Source: Pseudomonas jessenii (GTDB taxonomy: Bacteria > Pseudomonadota > Gammaproteobacteria > Pseudomonadales > Pseudomonadaceae). From it: a DNA stretch of 64,000 bases. Each line of letters opens with the position of its first letter. The first letter of the stretch is position 1. The notes under the pieces were generated by a model. That model saw only the letters and a program-made list of their open reading frames with translations, was not told the origin of the DNA and made no database searches. The stretch covers positions 124,001 through 188,000 of the forward strand of contig NZ_NIWT01000002.1 of NCBI RefSeq assembly GCF_002236115.1. The letters run 5' to 3'. Made by a program: the position numbers and the translations under genes. Positions 17,969-27,269 of this stretch are shown here, piece by piece.

Positions 17969-20900
17969 GTGAATTCACTCCCGCTTGTCAGCCTGGTCAT
18001 TCCCGCCTTCAATCCGCGCTTTTTCGGTCGTGCCTTGCACACGGCTGTGAGCCAGAGCTACGGCAATCTGGAGATCATCGTTTGCGATGACAGTCGCGGC
18101 CAGGAAATCGAAGACATCGTGGCTTCGCTGGTTGAGGAGGGGGCGAGCGTACGTTATGTGCGTAACCCGCGAACCCTGGGGCTGGTGGGTAACCTGCAGG
18201 CTTGCCTGGAGCAGGCGCGGGGCGAGTACATCAAGTTTCTTTGTGATGACGACCAGTTGTTCTCGGCCTGCATCGAGCGTCAGGCGCAGATGCTCATCGA
18301 TTGTGCCGACGTCAATCTGGTCGTCGCCCAGCGACTGCTTTGGGATGCCGACGACATGCCTCTGCCTTCGCGCCTGGAAAATACCCCGCTGTCCCCGGTG
18401 GGCGGGGTGTTCAAGGGGGAGGACCTGCTGGCGATCTTCGAAAACTTCCCGGTCAACATCCTCGGTGGTTTCAGCAACGCGATGTTCCGTCGGGCTGACG
18501 TGCTCGAACTGTTCCCGGTACTGACTCAGCCAGGCCATTGCTTCGTCGCGACCCTCGACTTCGCCTTGTATGTCTGCCTGATGCGGCGCGGCAACCTGGC
18601 GGTGTCCAATCACGTGCTCGGCGTCGAACGCCTGTACCCCGAACGATTGAGCGGCCAACAGTCGATGAGGGACGCAGCCGAAATCGAGCGGCAGTGGCTG
18701 TCGCAGATGCTCAAGGCACGTAGCGGCGAATCAGCGCCGGCCCAGGGCTGGGTGCGCTATCTGCCATTGACCCGGGTGGACGAGTCGCCGCGGGTTTGGG
18801 AGGAGTTGCCGCTGAGCCGGACCCTGGGCACCAAGCAGACCACCCAGGACTGGCATGTCGGCATCGCCAGTGTCAGTTTCGCGCAACTGTATGCCCAGTG
18901 GCTGGCGTGCCGCCGTCTCTCCGACGGTCAGCGCGAGCTGCTGGCGGACACGTTGGAGGCGTGGCCAACAAAGCCCAAAATCGTTCCGATCATCATCGAT
19001 GAGCACGGCAGCCGTTCGGCGTTGGAGCTCACCCTGCAATCGCTGGCGGATCAGGATTACGCCCCTGAGCTGACGCTGGTGCTGTCGGCATCGTGCACAG
19101 AAGCCGTGCTGGACGAGCGTGTGTTCCGTTTGCCGTTGCAGGACGACTGGCAGCAGCAGATCAACGCCTTGTTACCGCAACTGGAAGGCACTGGCTGGTT
19201 CTATCTGCTGCGTGCCGGTGATCGGCTGGTGGCGCCGGCCTTGCTGGTCATGGCTGAACGCATTGCGCTGTCGCGCGCGCTTACCTGTCTGTACAGCGAC
19301 GAAGGTGGGTTGCATCAGGGGGAGTCGGCCGAGCCTGCATTCAAGCCGGACTTCAACCTGGACCTGATGCGCAGTTATCCCTACGTGGGGCGAGCGCTGG
19401 CATTCGAGCGCGAGCAGTTCCTGGCGCTGGGCGGTTTCGATTCGGTGTACGGCGAATTGGCGCCACACGATGTGTTGTGGCGAATGGTCGAGAGCGGCGG
19501 TACGCAGGTGGTCGGACACGTTTCGGAGGTTCTGCTGGAGTCGGCGTTCGACCTGACCAAATGGCTGTCGCTGCCGCAAGTGGTGGACACCAATCCGCGG
19601 TTACTCGAGGCGCACTTGCAGCGCCTGGGTGTCGCCCACGGCATTCGCCAGGGCAGTTCGGCACTGCTCAATCGGGTCGACTATCACCATGAAGATCGGC
19701 CGCTGGTGTCGATCGTTATCGTCAGCAAGGACCAGACCCTGGCGTTGCAACGCTGTGTCGAGAGCCTGCTGGAGAAAACCGCGTACGGTGAATACGAGTT
19801 GCTGTTGGTGGACAATGGCAGCGAGAGCGCCGAGGCGCTTGACTGGTTCGCCGGCATGGCGCAACTGGGCAGCGACCGGGTCCGGGTGTTGCGTTACGAG
19901 TTGCAGGGCAATGCAGCGGCGGTGCGCAACTTCGCCGTGCAGCAGGCCGCTGGCGAGTATGTCCTGATGCTCAACCCCTACACGGTGATCACCCAGGCGC
20001 AATGGCTGGGTGAACTGCTCAATCATGCACAACGTCCGGAAGTCGGTGTGGTGGGGGCCAAGCTGTTCAACCCCGATGGCCGCGTGCTGCATGCCGGCCT
20101 GATTCTCGGGCTTCAAGGGCCCGCCGGCGTGCCGTTCCATGGCGAGATGCTGCACGCGGCAGGCTACATGTACCGCTTGCAGGTCGCCCACAATTTCAGT
20201 GCCGTCGGCGGCGACTGCCTGATGGTGCGCAAGGCGGTCTTCGATGCGGTCGGCGGCCTGGATGAGCAGGGCCTGGCGCACTCCCTCAACGAGGTGGACC
20301 TGTGCCTGCGGGTCGGCCAGGAAGGTTATCTGGTGGTGTGGACGCCCCACGCGCAACTGGCCTTGGGCGCGCAGCCGGCGGTGGTTGCGCAAGAGGGTGA
20401 CCAGGCCCGGAGCGAACAGGAACAGGAGGTTTTCTATAAGCGCTGGCTGCCGATCGTGGCCCGTGATCCGGCCTACAACACCAACCTGGCGTTGCAGGGG
20501 TTGGGCGGGGCAAGCTTCAGTCTCGAGCCCGGCTTGCGATCCGGTTGGAGTCCGTTTTCCAAGGCGCAATTACCGAAGATTCTCGCGTTGCCGGTCAACG
20601 CATCCGCCATTGGCCATTATCGGGTCACGCAACCGCTGATCGAACTGGAGGCCGCCGGCAGGGCGCATGGGCGCATTCATTACAACCTGCCGACCATCAT
20701 CGAAGTCGAGCGCCATTCGCCTGACGTGATCATCTTGCAGGGGCGCTATTCCGAAGGTCCGATCAACGAAATCCCGAGCCTGCAAAAATATTCCAGCGCG
20801 CGACGTATCTATGAGCTGGATGACTTTGTGATCAACGTCCCGCACCGTAATGCGCATATTCGCAATATGCCGGGCAAGGATGAAATGGAGTCGCTGGTCC

Positions 20901-21562
20901 GGCGCGCCATCGGCATGTGCGATCGCGTGGTGGTCTCCACCGAACCGCTGGGTAACGCACTGTCGGACATGCATCACGACATCCGCGTGGTACCCAACAT
21001 GTTGGCGTCGCACTTGTGGGCCGATCTGCGCAGTCAGCGCCGCACTTCGAAAAAGCCTCGGGTCGGCTGGGGTGGCGGCACCAGCCACCACGGTGACCTG
21101 GCGGTCATCGCCGATGTGGTCCGCGAATTGGCCAATGAAGTCGACTGGGTCTTCTTCGGCATGTGCCCGGACGATTTGCGCCCGTACATGCATGAGTTTC
21201 ATGGGGTGATCGGGCTGGATGTGTACCCGGCCAAGCTGGCCAGCCTGAACCTGGATCTGGCATTGGCGCCGTTGGAGTTCCACATCTTCAACGACTGCAA
21301 GAGCAACCTGCGGCTGCTGGAGTATGGCGCGTGCGGTTACCCGGTGATCTGCACCGACACCGAAGCCTATCGCGGCTACTTGCCGTGCACCCGGATCAAG
21401 ACCAACTCCACGGATGAATGGCTGCAGGCGATCCGCATGCACCTGGCCGATCCGGACGCCAGCTATCGCATGGGCGATGAGTTGCGCGAGATCGTGCTGC
21501 GTGACTACGTGCTGCGCGGCGACAATTTGCGCTACTGGGAAAATGGCTGGCTGGCGGACTGA
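17969..21562 (+). CDS. Large multi-domain glycosyltransferase (flagellin glycosylation, FgtA/Fgt1 position)
   Basis: A 1,197-aa cytoplasmic protein with at least three parts. An N-terminal GT-A/GT2 domain starts PLVSLVIPAFNPRFF and has the DDS motif; a second GT2 domain begins near residue 576 (RPLVSIVIVSKDQTLALQRC) after a divergent linker domain; a C-terminal GT-B-like domain runs from about 860 (with GWGGGTSHHGDLAVIADVV). Its position just after flgL matches fgtA/fgt1 of other pseudomonads, which glycosylate flagellin, but orthology is inferred. The GTG start lacks a clear ribosome binding site. The middle GT2 domain is a paralogue of the C-terminal half of the glycosyltransferase at 28,051-30,975. 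Confidence 0.88.
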   Translation: MNSLPLVSLVIPAFNPRFFGRALHTAVSQSYGNLEIIVCDDSRGQEIEDIVASLVEEGASVRYVRNPRTLGLVGNLQACLEQARGEYIKFLCDDDQLFSACIERQAQMLIDCADVNLVVAQRLLWDADDMPLPSRLENTPLSPVGGVFKGEDLLAIFENFPVNILGGFSNAMFRRADVLELFPVLTQPGHCFVATLDFALYVCLMRRGNLAVSNHVLGVERLYPERLSGQQSMRDAAEIERQWLSQMLKARSGESAPAQGWVRYLPLTRVDESPRVWEELPLSRTLGTKQTTQDWHVGIASVSFAQLYAQWLACRRLSDGQRELLADTLEAWPTKPKIVPIIIDEHGSRSALELTLQSLADQDYAPELTLVLSASCTEAVLDERVFRLPLQDDWQQQINALLPQLEGTGWFYLLRAGDRLVAPALLVMAERIALSRALTCLYSDEGGLHQGESAEPAFKPDFNLDLMRSYPYVGRALAFEREQFLALGGFDSVYGELAPHDVLWRMVESGGTQVVGHVSEVLLESAFDLTKWLSLPQVVDTNPRLLEAHLQRLGVAHGIRQGSSALLNRVDYHHEDRPLVSIVIVSKDQTLALQRCVESLLEKTAYGEYELLLVDNGSESAEALDWFAGMAQLGSDRVRVLRYELQGNAAAVRNFAVQQAAGEYVLMLNPYTVITQAQWLGELLNHAQRPEVGVVGAKLFNPDGRVLHAGLILGLQGPAGVPFHGEMLHAAGYMYRLQVAHNFSAVGGDCLMVRKAVFDAVGGLDEQGLAHSLNEVDLCLRVGQEGYLVVWTPHAQLALGAQPAVVAQEGDQARSEQEQEVFYKRWLPIVARDPAYNTNLALQGLGGASFSLEPGLRSGWSPFSKAQLPKILALPVNASAIGHYRVTQPLIELEAAGRAHGRIHYNLPTIIEVERHSPDVIILQGRYSEGPINEIPSLQKYSSARRIYELDDFVINVPHRNAHIRNMPGKDEMESLVRRAIGMCDRVVVSTEPLGNALSDMHHDIRVVPNMLASHLWADLRSQRRTSKKPRVGWGGGTSHHGDLAVIADVVRELANEVDWVFFGMCPDDLRPYMHEFHGVIGLDVYPAKLASLNLDLALAPLEFHIFNDCKSNLRLLEYGACGYPVICTDTEAYRGYLPCTRIKTNSTDEWLQAIRMHLADPDASYRMGDELREIVLRDYVLRGDNLRYWENGWLAD

Positions 21563-21586
21563 CCGTTCGCGCATCCATCCCGTCCA

Positions 21587-21619
21587 GGCAGGCGACGTTG
21601 AGTCGCCTGCCTTTTTTTT
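21587..21619 (+). terminator. Strong Rho-independent terminator after the large glycosyltransferase
   Basis: GGCAGGCGAC (21,587-21,596), loop GTTGA and GTCGCCTGCC (21,602-21,611) form a perfect 10-bp stem followed by eight T residues. It separates the first glycosyltransferase from the nucleotide-sugar genes. In the 280-base gap to rfbF I see no convincing sigma54, FliA or sigma70 promoter. Confidence 0.92.
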
Positions 21620-21842
21620 GCCGCCAGGTTTTCCAATCAGCGTTGAAGATGCCCGCCAGGCATTGCCCGGTAGCGGATTGAAAGAGCTGGCGCGTTTCCT
21701 GCAAGTCCCCCTTATATCGCCATAAAACGAGCACTTCCGGGGAGTCCGGACGTGTCCTGAACGGCGGCAGGTTTAACCCAGATGGCCCCGCAAAAGCTTG
21801 ATACAGCTTGGCTGAGCCCTGTGACGAACAAGAGGGAAGGGG

Positions 21843-22616
21843 ATGAAGGCAGTTATTTTGGCGGGTGGCCTGGGTACGCGGATCAGCGAGGAGTCGCACC
21901 TCAAGCCCAAGCCGATGATCGAGGTCGGCGGCAAGCCAATTCTCTGGCACATCATGAAGCAGTACTCCGCTCACGGAATCCACGATTTCGTGATCTGTCT
22001 TGGCTACAAGGGCTATGCGATCAAGGACTTCTTCGCCAACTACTTCCTGCACACCTCCGACGTCACGTTCGACATGCGCAATAACCGCATGGATGTTCAC
22101 CAGAACTACAGCGAGCCATGGCGCGTCACGCTGATCGATACCGGCGAAGAGACCATGACCGGCGGCCGTTTGCGCCGCGCCCGACGCTACCTCGAAGACG
22201 AAAAGGCCTTCTGTTTTACCTATGGCGACGGCGTGTCGGACCTCAATATCGGTGCGTTGGTGGATTTTCATCTCAAGCACGGAAAGCTCGCGACCGTCAC
22301 CGCAGTACAGCCACCAGGTCGCTACGGTGCGCTCAATCGCGATGGCGACAAGGTCTTGGGCTTCACTGAAAAACCTCGCGGCGACGGTGGCTGGATCAAT
22401 GGCGGGTTCTTTGTCCTGTCGCCCAAAGTGCTGCCGTTGATTGACGGCGATGAAACCTCGTGGGAGTCCGGCCCGCTGGACGGCCTGGCCGAGCGCGGCG
22501 AACTCATGGCGTTCCAGCACGACGGTTTCTGGCAACCGATGGATACCCTGCGCGACAAGAATCACCTCGAAGCGCTGTGGCAGAGCGGGGAGGCCCCATG
22601 GAAGCAATGGGATTGA
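21843..22616 (+). CDS. rfbF: RfbF, glucose-1-phosphate cytidylyltransferase
   Basis: A 257-aa nucleotidyltransferase making CDP-D-glucose from glucose-1-phosphate and CTP. The N-terminal [19 protein letters not shown] signature with the following [18 protein letters not shown] is typical, and the length agrees. A GAGGGAAGGGG ribosome binding site precedes the ATG. It opens a run of tightly coupled CDP-sugar genes, overlapping rfbG by 19 bases. Confidence 0.95.
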   Translation: MKAVILAGGLGTRISEESHLKPKPMIEVGGKPILWHIMKQYSAHGIHDFVICLGYKGYAIKDFFANYFLHTSDVTFDMRNNRMDVHQNYSEPWRVTLIDTGEETMTGGRLRRARRYLEDEKAFCFTYGDGVSDLNIGALVDFHLKHGKLATVTAVQPPGRYGALNRDGDKVLGFTEKPRGDGGWINGGFFVLSPKVLPLIDGDETSWESGPLDGLAERGELMAFQHDGFWQPMDTLRDKNHLEALWQSGEAPWKQWD

Positions 22617-23680
22617 GCCCGCAATTCTGGCGTGGCAAGCGCGTGCTGGTCACCGGCCACACCGGGTTCAAGGGCAGTTGGCTGACGTTGTGGCTGCAAA
22701 GCCTGGGTGCCGAGGTCAGCGGGTTTTCCCTCGACCCGTCCACCGAGCCGAGCCTGTTCGAACTGGCCCGGGTTCACGAAGGCATCAATGATCAGCGCGG
22801 CGACCTGCGTGATCTGGGGGCCTTGCTGGAACTGATCGCCGAAACCCAGCCGCAGATCGTTCTGCACCTGGCGGCCCAGCCGCTGGTGCGCGAAGGTTAT
22901 CGCGACCCGTTGGGCACGTACTCCAGTAACGTCATGGGCACGCTCAACCTGCTCGAGGCGATCCGTCAGGTGGGCGGCGTGCGCGCCTGCGTGCTGGTGA
23001 CCACCGACAAGGTCTACGCCAATCAGGAATGGCTGTGGCCGTACCGCGAAAACGAAGCGTTGGGCGGTCATGATCCCTACAGCAGCAGCAAGGCGTGCTG
23101 CGAATTGCTGGCGCAATCCTATGCCGCCTCGTTCTTTGCGCCGCAAAAGCATGGCGAGCATGGTCTGGCGTTGGCCACGGCCCGCGCCGGCAATGTGCTC
23201 GGCGGTGGCGATTTCGCCCCGGAGCGGCTGATTCCCGACGTGCTGCGGGCGTGGTCGGCGGATGAGCCCGTGACCTTGCGCTATCCCCAGGCGGTGCGCC
23301 CATGGCAGCACGCGCTGGAACCGCTGGCCGGCTATCTGCAACTGGCGGCCGGCCTGTTTGAGCAGGGCCCGCAATTCGCCGGGGCGTGGAATTTCGGCCC
23401 CGGTGAGGCGGACATGCGCAGCGTCGGTGAAGTGGTCGAACTGCTCGCCAGCCGCTGGCCGCAAGCACGCGGGCTACGCATCGAACCGAGCGATATGCAT
23501 GAGGCCGGCCTGTTGCGCCTGGACAGCAGCCGCGCCCGTCAATTGCTGGGCTGGCAACCGCGCTGGTCGTTGCAGCAGTGCCTGACCCAGACCCTGGATT
23601 GGCATTTGGCGTGGCAGAACGGCGATGACATGCGCGCCGTCAGCCTGGCGCAATTGAACCTGTACCGAGGCACGCTGTGA
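22598..23680 (+). CDS. rfbG: RfbG, CDP-glucose 4,6-dehydratase
   Basis: A 360-aa short-chain dehydrogenase/reductase converting CDP-glucose to CDP-4-keto-6-deoxyglucose. The NAD-binding glycine motif GHTGFKG is at 20-26 and the catalytic Y161-xxx-K165 lies in [15 protein letters not shown] (135-138) supplies the Thr of the triad. I chose the ATG at 22,598, which follows GGGGAGG inside rfbF and gives the family length; the longer frame runs antisense-like through rfbF. Confidence 0.95.
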   Translation: MEAMGLSPQFWRGKRVLVTGHTGFKGSWLTLWLQSLGAEVSGFSLDPSTEPSLFELARVHEGINDQRGDLRDLGALLELIAETQPQIVLHLAAQPLVREGYRDPLGTYSSNVMGTLNLLEAIRQVGGVRACVLVTTDKVYANQEWLWPYRENEALGGHDPYSSSKACCELLAQSYAASFFAPQKHGEHGLALATARAGNVLGGGDFAPERLIPDVLRAWSADEPVTLRYPQAVRPWQHALEPLAGYLQLAAGLFEQGPQFAGAWNFGPGEADMRSVGEVVELLASRWPQARGLRIEPSDMHEAGLLRLDSSRARQLLGWQPRWSLQQCLTQTLDWHLAWQNGDDMRAVSLAQLNLYRGTL

Positions 23681-24237
23681 GTGAATTTCTGCTGAAGACG
23701 TTGCCGCTGAACGGATTGTTCAGCGTGCAGCACAAACGTTTCGAGGACGAGCGCGGGCACTTTTCCCGGTTGTTTTGCGAAGGCAGCCTCGGTGCGTTTG
23801 GCCAGGCGTTTCATATTCGCCAGATCAATCACTCCTGCACCCGCGAACGCGGCAGCGTGCGTGGCCTGCATTACCAGAGTGCCCGTGCACCGGAAGCCAA
23901 ATTGATCACTTGCCTGCGCGGTGAAGTCTGGGATGTCGCGGTGGATCTGCGTCCCGACTCCGAGACTTTCCTGCACTGGCACGCCGAACACCTGCGTGCC
24001 GGCGATGGCCGCAGCCTGTTGATTCCTGCCGGGTTCGCTCATGGCTTCCAGACCCTGAGTGCCGATGCCGAGCTGCTTTACCTGCACAGCAACGACTACA
24101 CGCCGGAACATGAAGGCGGGTTGTCGGTGCTCGATCCACGGCTGGCGATTGCCTGGCCGTTGCCTGTCAATAATCTGTCGGTGCGCGATGCGAGCCATCC
24201 GGCGCTCGATGAACACTTTGCCGGAGTGCGTCTATGA
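23677..24237 (+). CDS. rfbC: RmlC-like sugar 3,5-epimerase
   Basis: A 186-aa cupin-type epimerase of the dTDP-4-dehydrorhamnose 3,5-epimerase family. The segment RGSVRGLHYQ carries the catalytic-base histidine, and VAVDLRPDSETFLHW and PAGFAHGFQTLS are family motifs. Next to rfbF-rfbG it should act on CDP-4-keto-6-deoxyglucose rather than the dTDP sugar; whether it epimerises C3, C5 or both cannot be told here. The GTG start overlaps the rfbG stop (GTGA). Confidence 0.88.
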   Translation: MSEFLLKTLPLNGLFSVQHKRFEDERGHFSRLFCEGSLGAFGQAFHIRQINHSCTRERGSVRGLHYQSARAPEAKLITCLRGEVWDVAVDLRPDSETFLHWHAEHLRAGDGRSLLIPAGFAHGFQTLSADAELLYLHSNDYTPEHEGGLSVLDPRLAIAWPLPVNNLSVRDASHPALDEHFAGVRL

Positions 24238-25460
24238 ACTGCCGTGGTTGCGCCGCTGCGCTGGCCCTGCCGCTGATTGACCTGGGCACCTCGCCGCCGT
24301 CCAACGCTTACGTGCGTGCCGATCAGCTGGAGCAGGCCGAACAATGGGTGCCGTTGAAGGTTGCCGTGTGCCAGCAGTGCTGGCTGGTGCAAACCGAGGA
24401 TTACACCAGCGCCGACAGCCTGTTCGATGCCGAGTACGCCTATTTCAGTTCGTTCTCCAGCACCTGGCTGGCCCATGCCGAGCGTTATGTGGCCGAGATG
24501 GTCGAACGCTTCGGCCTGAGCGCCGACAGCCGTGTGGTGGAAGTCGCGGCCAACGACGGTTACCTGTTGCAGTACGTGGCCGGGCGCGGCATCCCTTGCC
24601 TGGGCGTCGAGCCGACCCGCAGCACCGCGCAAGCGGCGCGGGAAAAAGGCTTGGAGATTCGTGAGCTGTTTTTCGGTCGCGACACCGCCGCGCAATTGAA
24701 AAACGAAGGCTGGGGCGCCGACCTGATGGCCGCCAACAACGTGTTGGCCCACGTCCCGGATATCAACGATTTCCTCGGCGGCTTTGCGACCTTGCTCAAG
24801 CCGGCGGGTGTGGCGACTTTCGAATTCCCGCAGTTGCTGACCCTGATGGCCGGCCAGCAGTTCGACACGCTGTACCACGAGCATTATTCCTACCTCTCGC
24901 TGACCGCTGTGCAGACCTTGTGCGAGCGCAATGGCCTGCAAGTGTTCGACGTCAGTCAGCTCCCCACCCATGGCGGCTCGCTGCGGGTCTTCGTCCAGCG
25001 GCTGGACGGCGAGCGTCGCGAAGTGCAACCGACGGTTCGGCAACAGCTGCAGGCTGAACTCGCCGCCGGGGTGAAAACCCCTGAGTACTACGCGACCCTG
25101 GCGCCCGCCGCCGAGCGCATCAAGCATGACCTGCTGCGCTTCCTGTTGCAGGCCAAGGCCGATGGCAAGCGCGTGGTCGGCTACGGCGCCGCCGCCAAGG
25201 GCAACACCTTGCTCAACTACGCCGGGGTCAAGCCGGACCTGCTGGCCTGGGTGGCCGATGCCAACCCGCACAAGCAAGGCAAGTACCTGCCCGGGAGCCG
25301 CATTCCGATCGTGTCGCCAGCACAGATCGACATCGAAAAACCGGACTACGTGCTGGTGCTGCCGTGGAACCTGCTGGATGAGATCACCCAGGCCTTTGCC
25401 GGCATTCGTGCATGGGACGGCCGTTTTGTCATTGCCATTCCCGAGTTGATCATTCGATGA
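24234..25460 (+). CDS. NDP-hexose C-methyltransferase (SAM-dependent)
   Basis: A 408-aa member of the TylC3/NovU-type sugar C-methyltransferases. An N-terminal zinc-binding motif (C3, C6, C46, C49) is followed by a class I SAM-binding domain with VVEVAANDGYLL near residues 102-113, and a C-terminal domain with YGAAAKGNTLLNY, both characteristic of the family. It should add a methyl to C3 of a 4-keto sugar, here presumably CDP-4-keto-6-deoxyhexose. It overlaps the epimerase by ATGA and the aminotransferase by ATGA, pointing to one operon. Confidence 0.88.
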   Translation: MNCRGCAAALALPLIDLGTSPPSNAYVRADQLEQAEQWVPLKVAVCQQCWLVQTEDYTSADSLFDAEYAYFSSFSSTWLAHAERYVAEMVERFGLSADSRVVEVAANDGYLLQYVAGRGIPCLGVEPTRSTAQAAREKGLEIRELFFGRDTAAQLKNEGWGADLMAANNVLAHVPDINDFLGGFATLLKPAGVATFEFPQLLTLMAGQQFDTLYHEHYSYLSLTAVQTLCERNGLQVFDVSQLPTHGGSLRVFVQRLDGERREVQPTVRQQLQAELAAGVKTPEYYATLAPAAERIKHDLLRFLLQAKADGKRVVGYGAAAKGNTLLNYAGVKPDLLAWVADANPHKQGKYLPGSRIPIVSPAQIDIEKPDYVLVLPWNLLDEITQAFAGIRAWDGRFVIAIPELIIR

Positions 25461-26578
25461 GCCGAATTCATTACACCAAGCCCAGTGTCGGTGAGCTGGA
25501 AGCTGACTACGTACTCGATGCCGTCCGCCATGGTTGGGGAGAGCGCTGCTACGAGTACCTGACACGCTTCGAAAAGTCCTTTGCCGAGCACGTGGGTGCG
25601 ACCTACGCGATTGCAACGTCCAGTTGCACCGGCGCGCTGCACATGGGCATGGCGGCGCTGGGCATCGGTGCCGGCGATGAGGTGATCCTCGCCGATACCA
25701 ACTGGATCGCCTCGGCTGCGCCCATCACCTATCTGGGTGCGACACCGGTGTTCGTCGACGTGCTGGCCGACAGTTGGTGCCTTGACCCGCAGCAGGTTCG
25801 CCGGGCAATTACCCCACGGACCAAGGCGATTCTGGCGGTGCACCTCTACGGCAATCTCTGCGACATGGATGCGCTGCTGGCCATCGGTCGCGAGTTTGGC
25901 CTGCCGGTCATCGAAGACGCCGCCGAGGCGATCGGCTCGCAGTGGCGCGGTCAGGCGGCGGGTTCACTGGGCGCGTTCGGTGCGTTTTCCTTTCACGGCA
26001 CCAAGACCATGACCACCGGCGAAGGCGGGATCTTCGTGACGTCGGACAAGGCCCTGTATGACCGGGTATTGACCCTGTCCAACCATGGCCGGGTAGCGGG
26101 CGGCAGCAAACAGTTCTGGCCGGATTTCCTGGGCTTCAAATACAAAATGAGCAACCTGCAAGCGGCCGTCGGTTGCGCTCAGGTTGAACGGATCGACGAG
26201 CTGATCGAACGCAAGCGCGCGATCTTCGCCAACTATGCCCAGGCGCTGGCCCTGCTGCCGGGCCTGTCCATGAACCCTGAGTCCGAACACGCACGCAACG
26301 GTTACTGGATGCCCACCGTCGTCTTTGACCGCGAGCTGGGGATCACGCGGGACATGTTGATTGCAGCCTTCCAGGCCGCCGATATCGATGCGCGGGTGTT
26401 CTTCTGGCCGCTGTCGTCCTTGCCGATGTTCAGCGAACTGACGGCTGACTCGCCCGTGGCGCATGCGCTGCCGGAGCGCGCGATCAATCTGCCGAGTTAT
26501 CACGACATGACTGATGACGATCAGCAACGGGTCATCGAGGTGCTGCGCGCGCTGGTACTCAAAAGGACGCAGCTATGA
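25457..26578 (+). CDS. DegT/DnrJ/EryC1/StrS-family sugar aminotransferase
   Basis: A 373-aa PLP enzyme that probably installs an amino group at C4 of a keto sugar. The PLP lysine is K183 in SFHGTKTMTTGEGG, a motif close to perosamine synthetases; IEDAAEAIG (152-160) gives the PLP-ring Asp. I chose the ATG at 25,457, which overlaps the upstream stop (ATGA). Followed directly by an acyltransferase, as in pathways to N-acylated amino sugars. Exact substrate and stereochemistry are unknown. Confidence 0.9.
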   Translation: MSRIHYTKPSVGELEADYVLDAVRHGWGERCYEYLTRFEKSFAEHVGATYAIATSSCTGALHMGMAALGIGAGDEVILADTNWIASAAPITYLGATPVFVDVLADSWCLDPQQVRRAITPRTKAILAVHLYGNLCDMDALLAIGREFGLPVIEDAAEAIGSQWRGQAAGSLGAFGAFSFHGTKTMTTGEGGIFVTSDKALYDRVLTLSNHGRVAGGSKQFWPDFLGFKYKMSNLQAAVGCAQVERIDELIERKRAIFANYAQALALLPGLSMNPESEHARNGYWMPTVVFDRELGITRDMLIAAFQAADIDARVFFWPLSSLPMFSELTADSPVAHALPERAINLPSYHDMTDDDQQRVIEVLRALVLKRTQL

Positions 26579-27240
26579 AGGTTTACCTGCTGGGGGCGGC
26601 CAATCCTGAAGCGGTACGGATGATCCTCACCCTGCAACGCAGCCAGCCGGACGTGCAGTTCGCCTTTCTCGATAACGATCCGGCGAAGCAAGGCACGCTG
26701 TTTTATGGCGTACCGGTGGTGGGTGGTACCGACAAGGTGGCCGAGCTGAAAGGCCCCGATACACGCTTTGTCAATCTGATCACTGGCACCACGGCGCTGC
26801 GTTACCGGACCACCTGCGAAATCGTCGAGGCCGGTGGCACCCTGGGCAACTTCATCCACCCGGGCATCGATCTGACGATGATCACCATGGGCGTCGGCAC
26901 CTATCTGCAAGAGGGCGTGATCATGCAGGCGCAAGTCAGCCTCGGTGATAACACCAGCATCAGCGCCGGCAGCGTCGTCGGGCATGAGGGACAGATCGGC
27001 CATTCGGTATTCATGGCGCCGGGTGTCTGCATTGCCGGTTGCGTCGAGATCGGCGATGGCACCTTCATCGGCACCAACGCCACGATCCTGCCGCGATTGC
27101 GCATCGGTCGTTGGGTCACCATCGGTGCAGGCGCCGTGGTGACCAAAGACGTTCCAGACTATGCGGTTGTGGTGGGCAGTCCCGCCAGGACCATCAAGAC
27201 CAATCCTGCTTCCTTTCAAGACGGTCGGGTTTTCAATTAA
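26575..27240 (+). CDS. PglD/NeuD-like left-handed beta-helix acyltransferase
   Basis: A 221-aa acyltransferase with an N-terminal Rossmann-like nucleotide-sugar-binding part (MKVYLLGAANPEAV) and a C-terminal hexapeptide-repeat beta-helix. H137 in SAGSVVGHEGQIGH corresponds to the catalytic base of the PglD/NeuD family. It should N-acylate the amino sugar made by the preceding aminotransferase (ATGA overlap). An O-acetyltransferase role on a nonulosonate, as for NeuD, is the alternative. Confidence 0.85.
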   Translation: MKVYLLGAANPEAVRMILTLQRSQPDVQFAFLDNDPAKQGTLFYGVPVVGGTDKVAELKGPDTRFVNLITGTTALRYRTTCEIVEAGGTLGNFIHPGIDLTMITMGVGTYLQEGVIMQAQVSLGDNTSISAGSVVGHEGQIGHSVFMAPGVCIAGCVEIGDGTFIGTNATILPRLRIGRWVTIGAGAVVTKDVPDYAVVVGSPARTIKTNPASFQDGRVFN

Positions 27241-27269
27241 CCACCGCACCAATTTCCGGAGAGTCTGTA

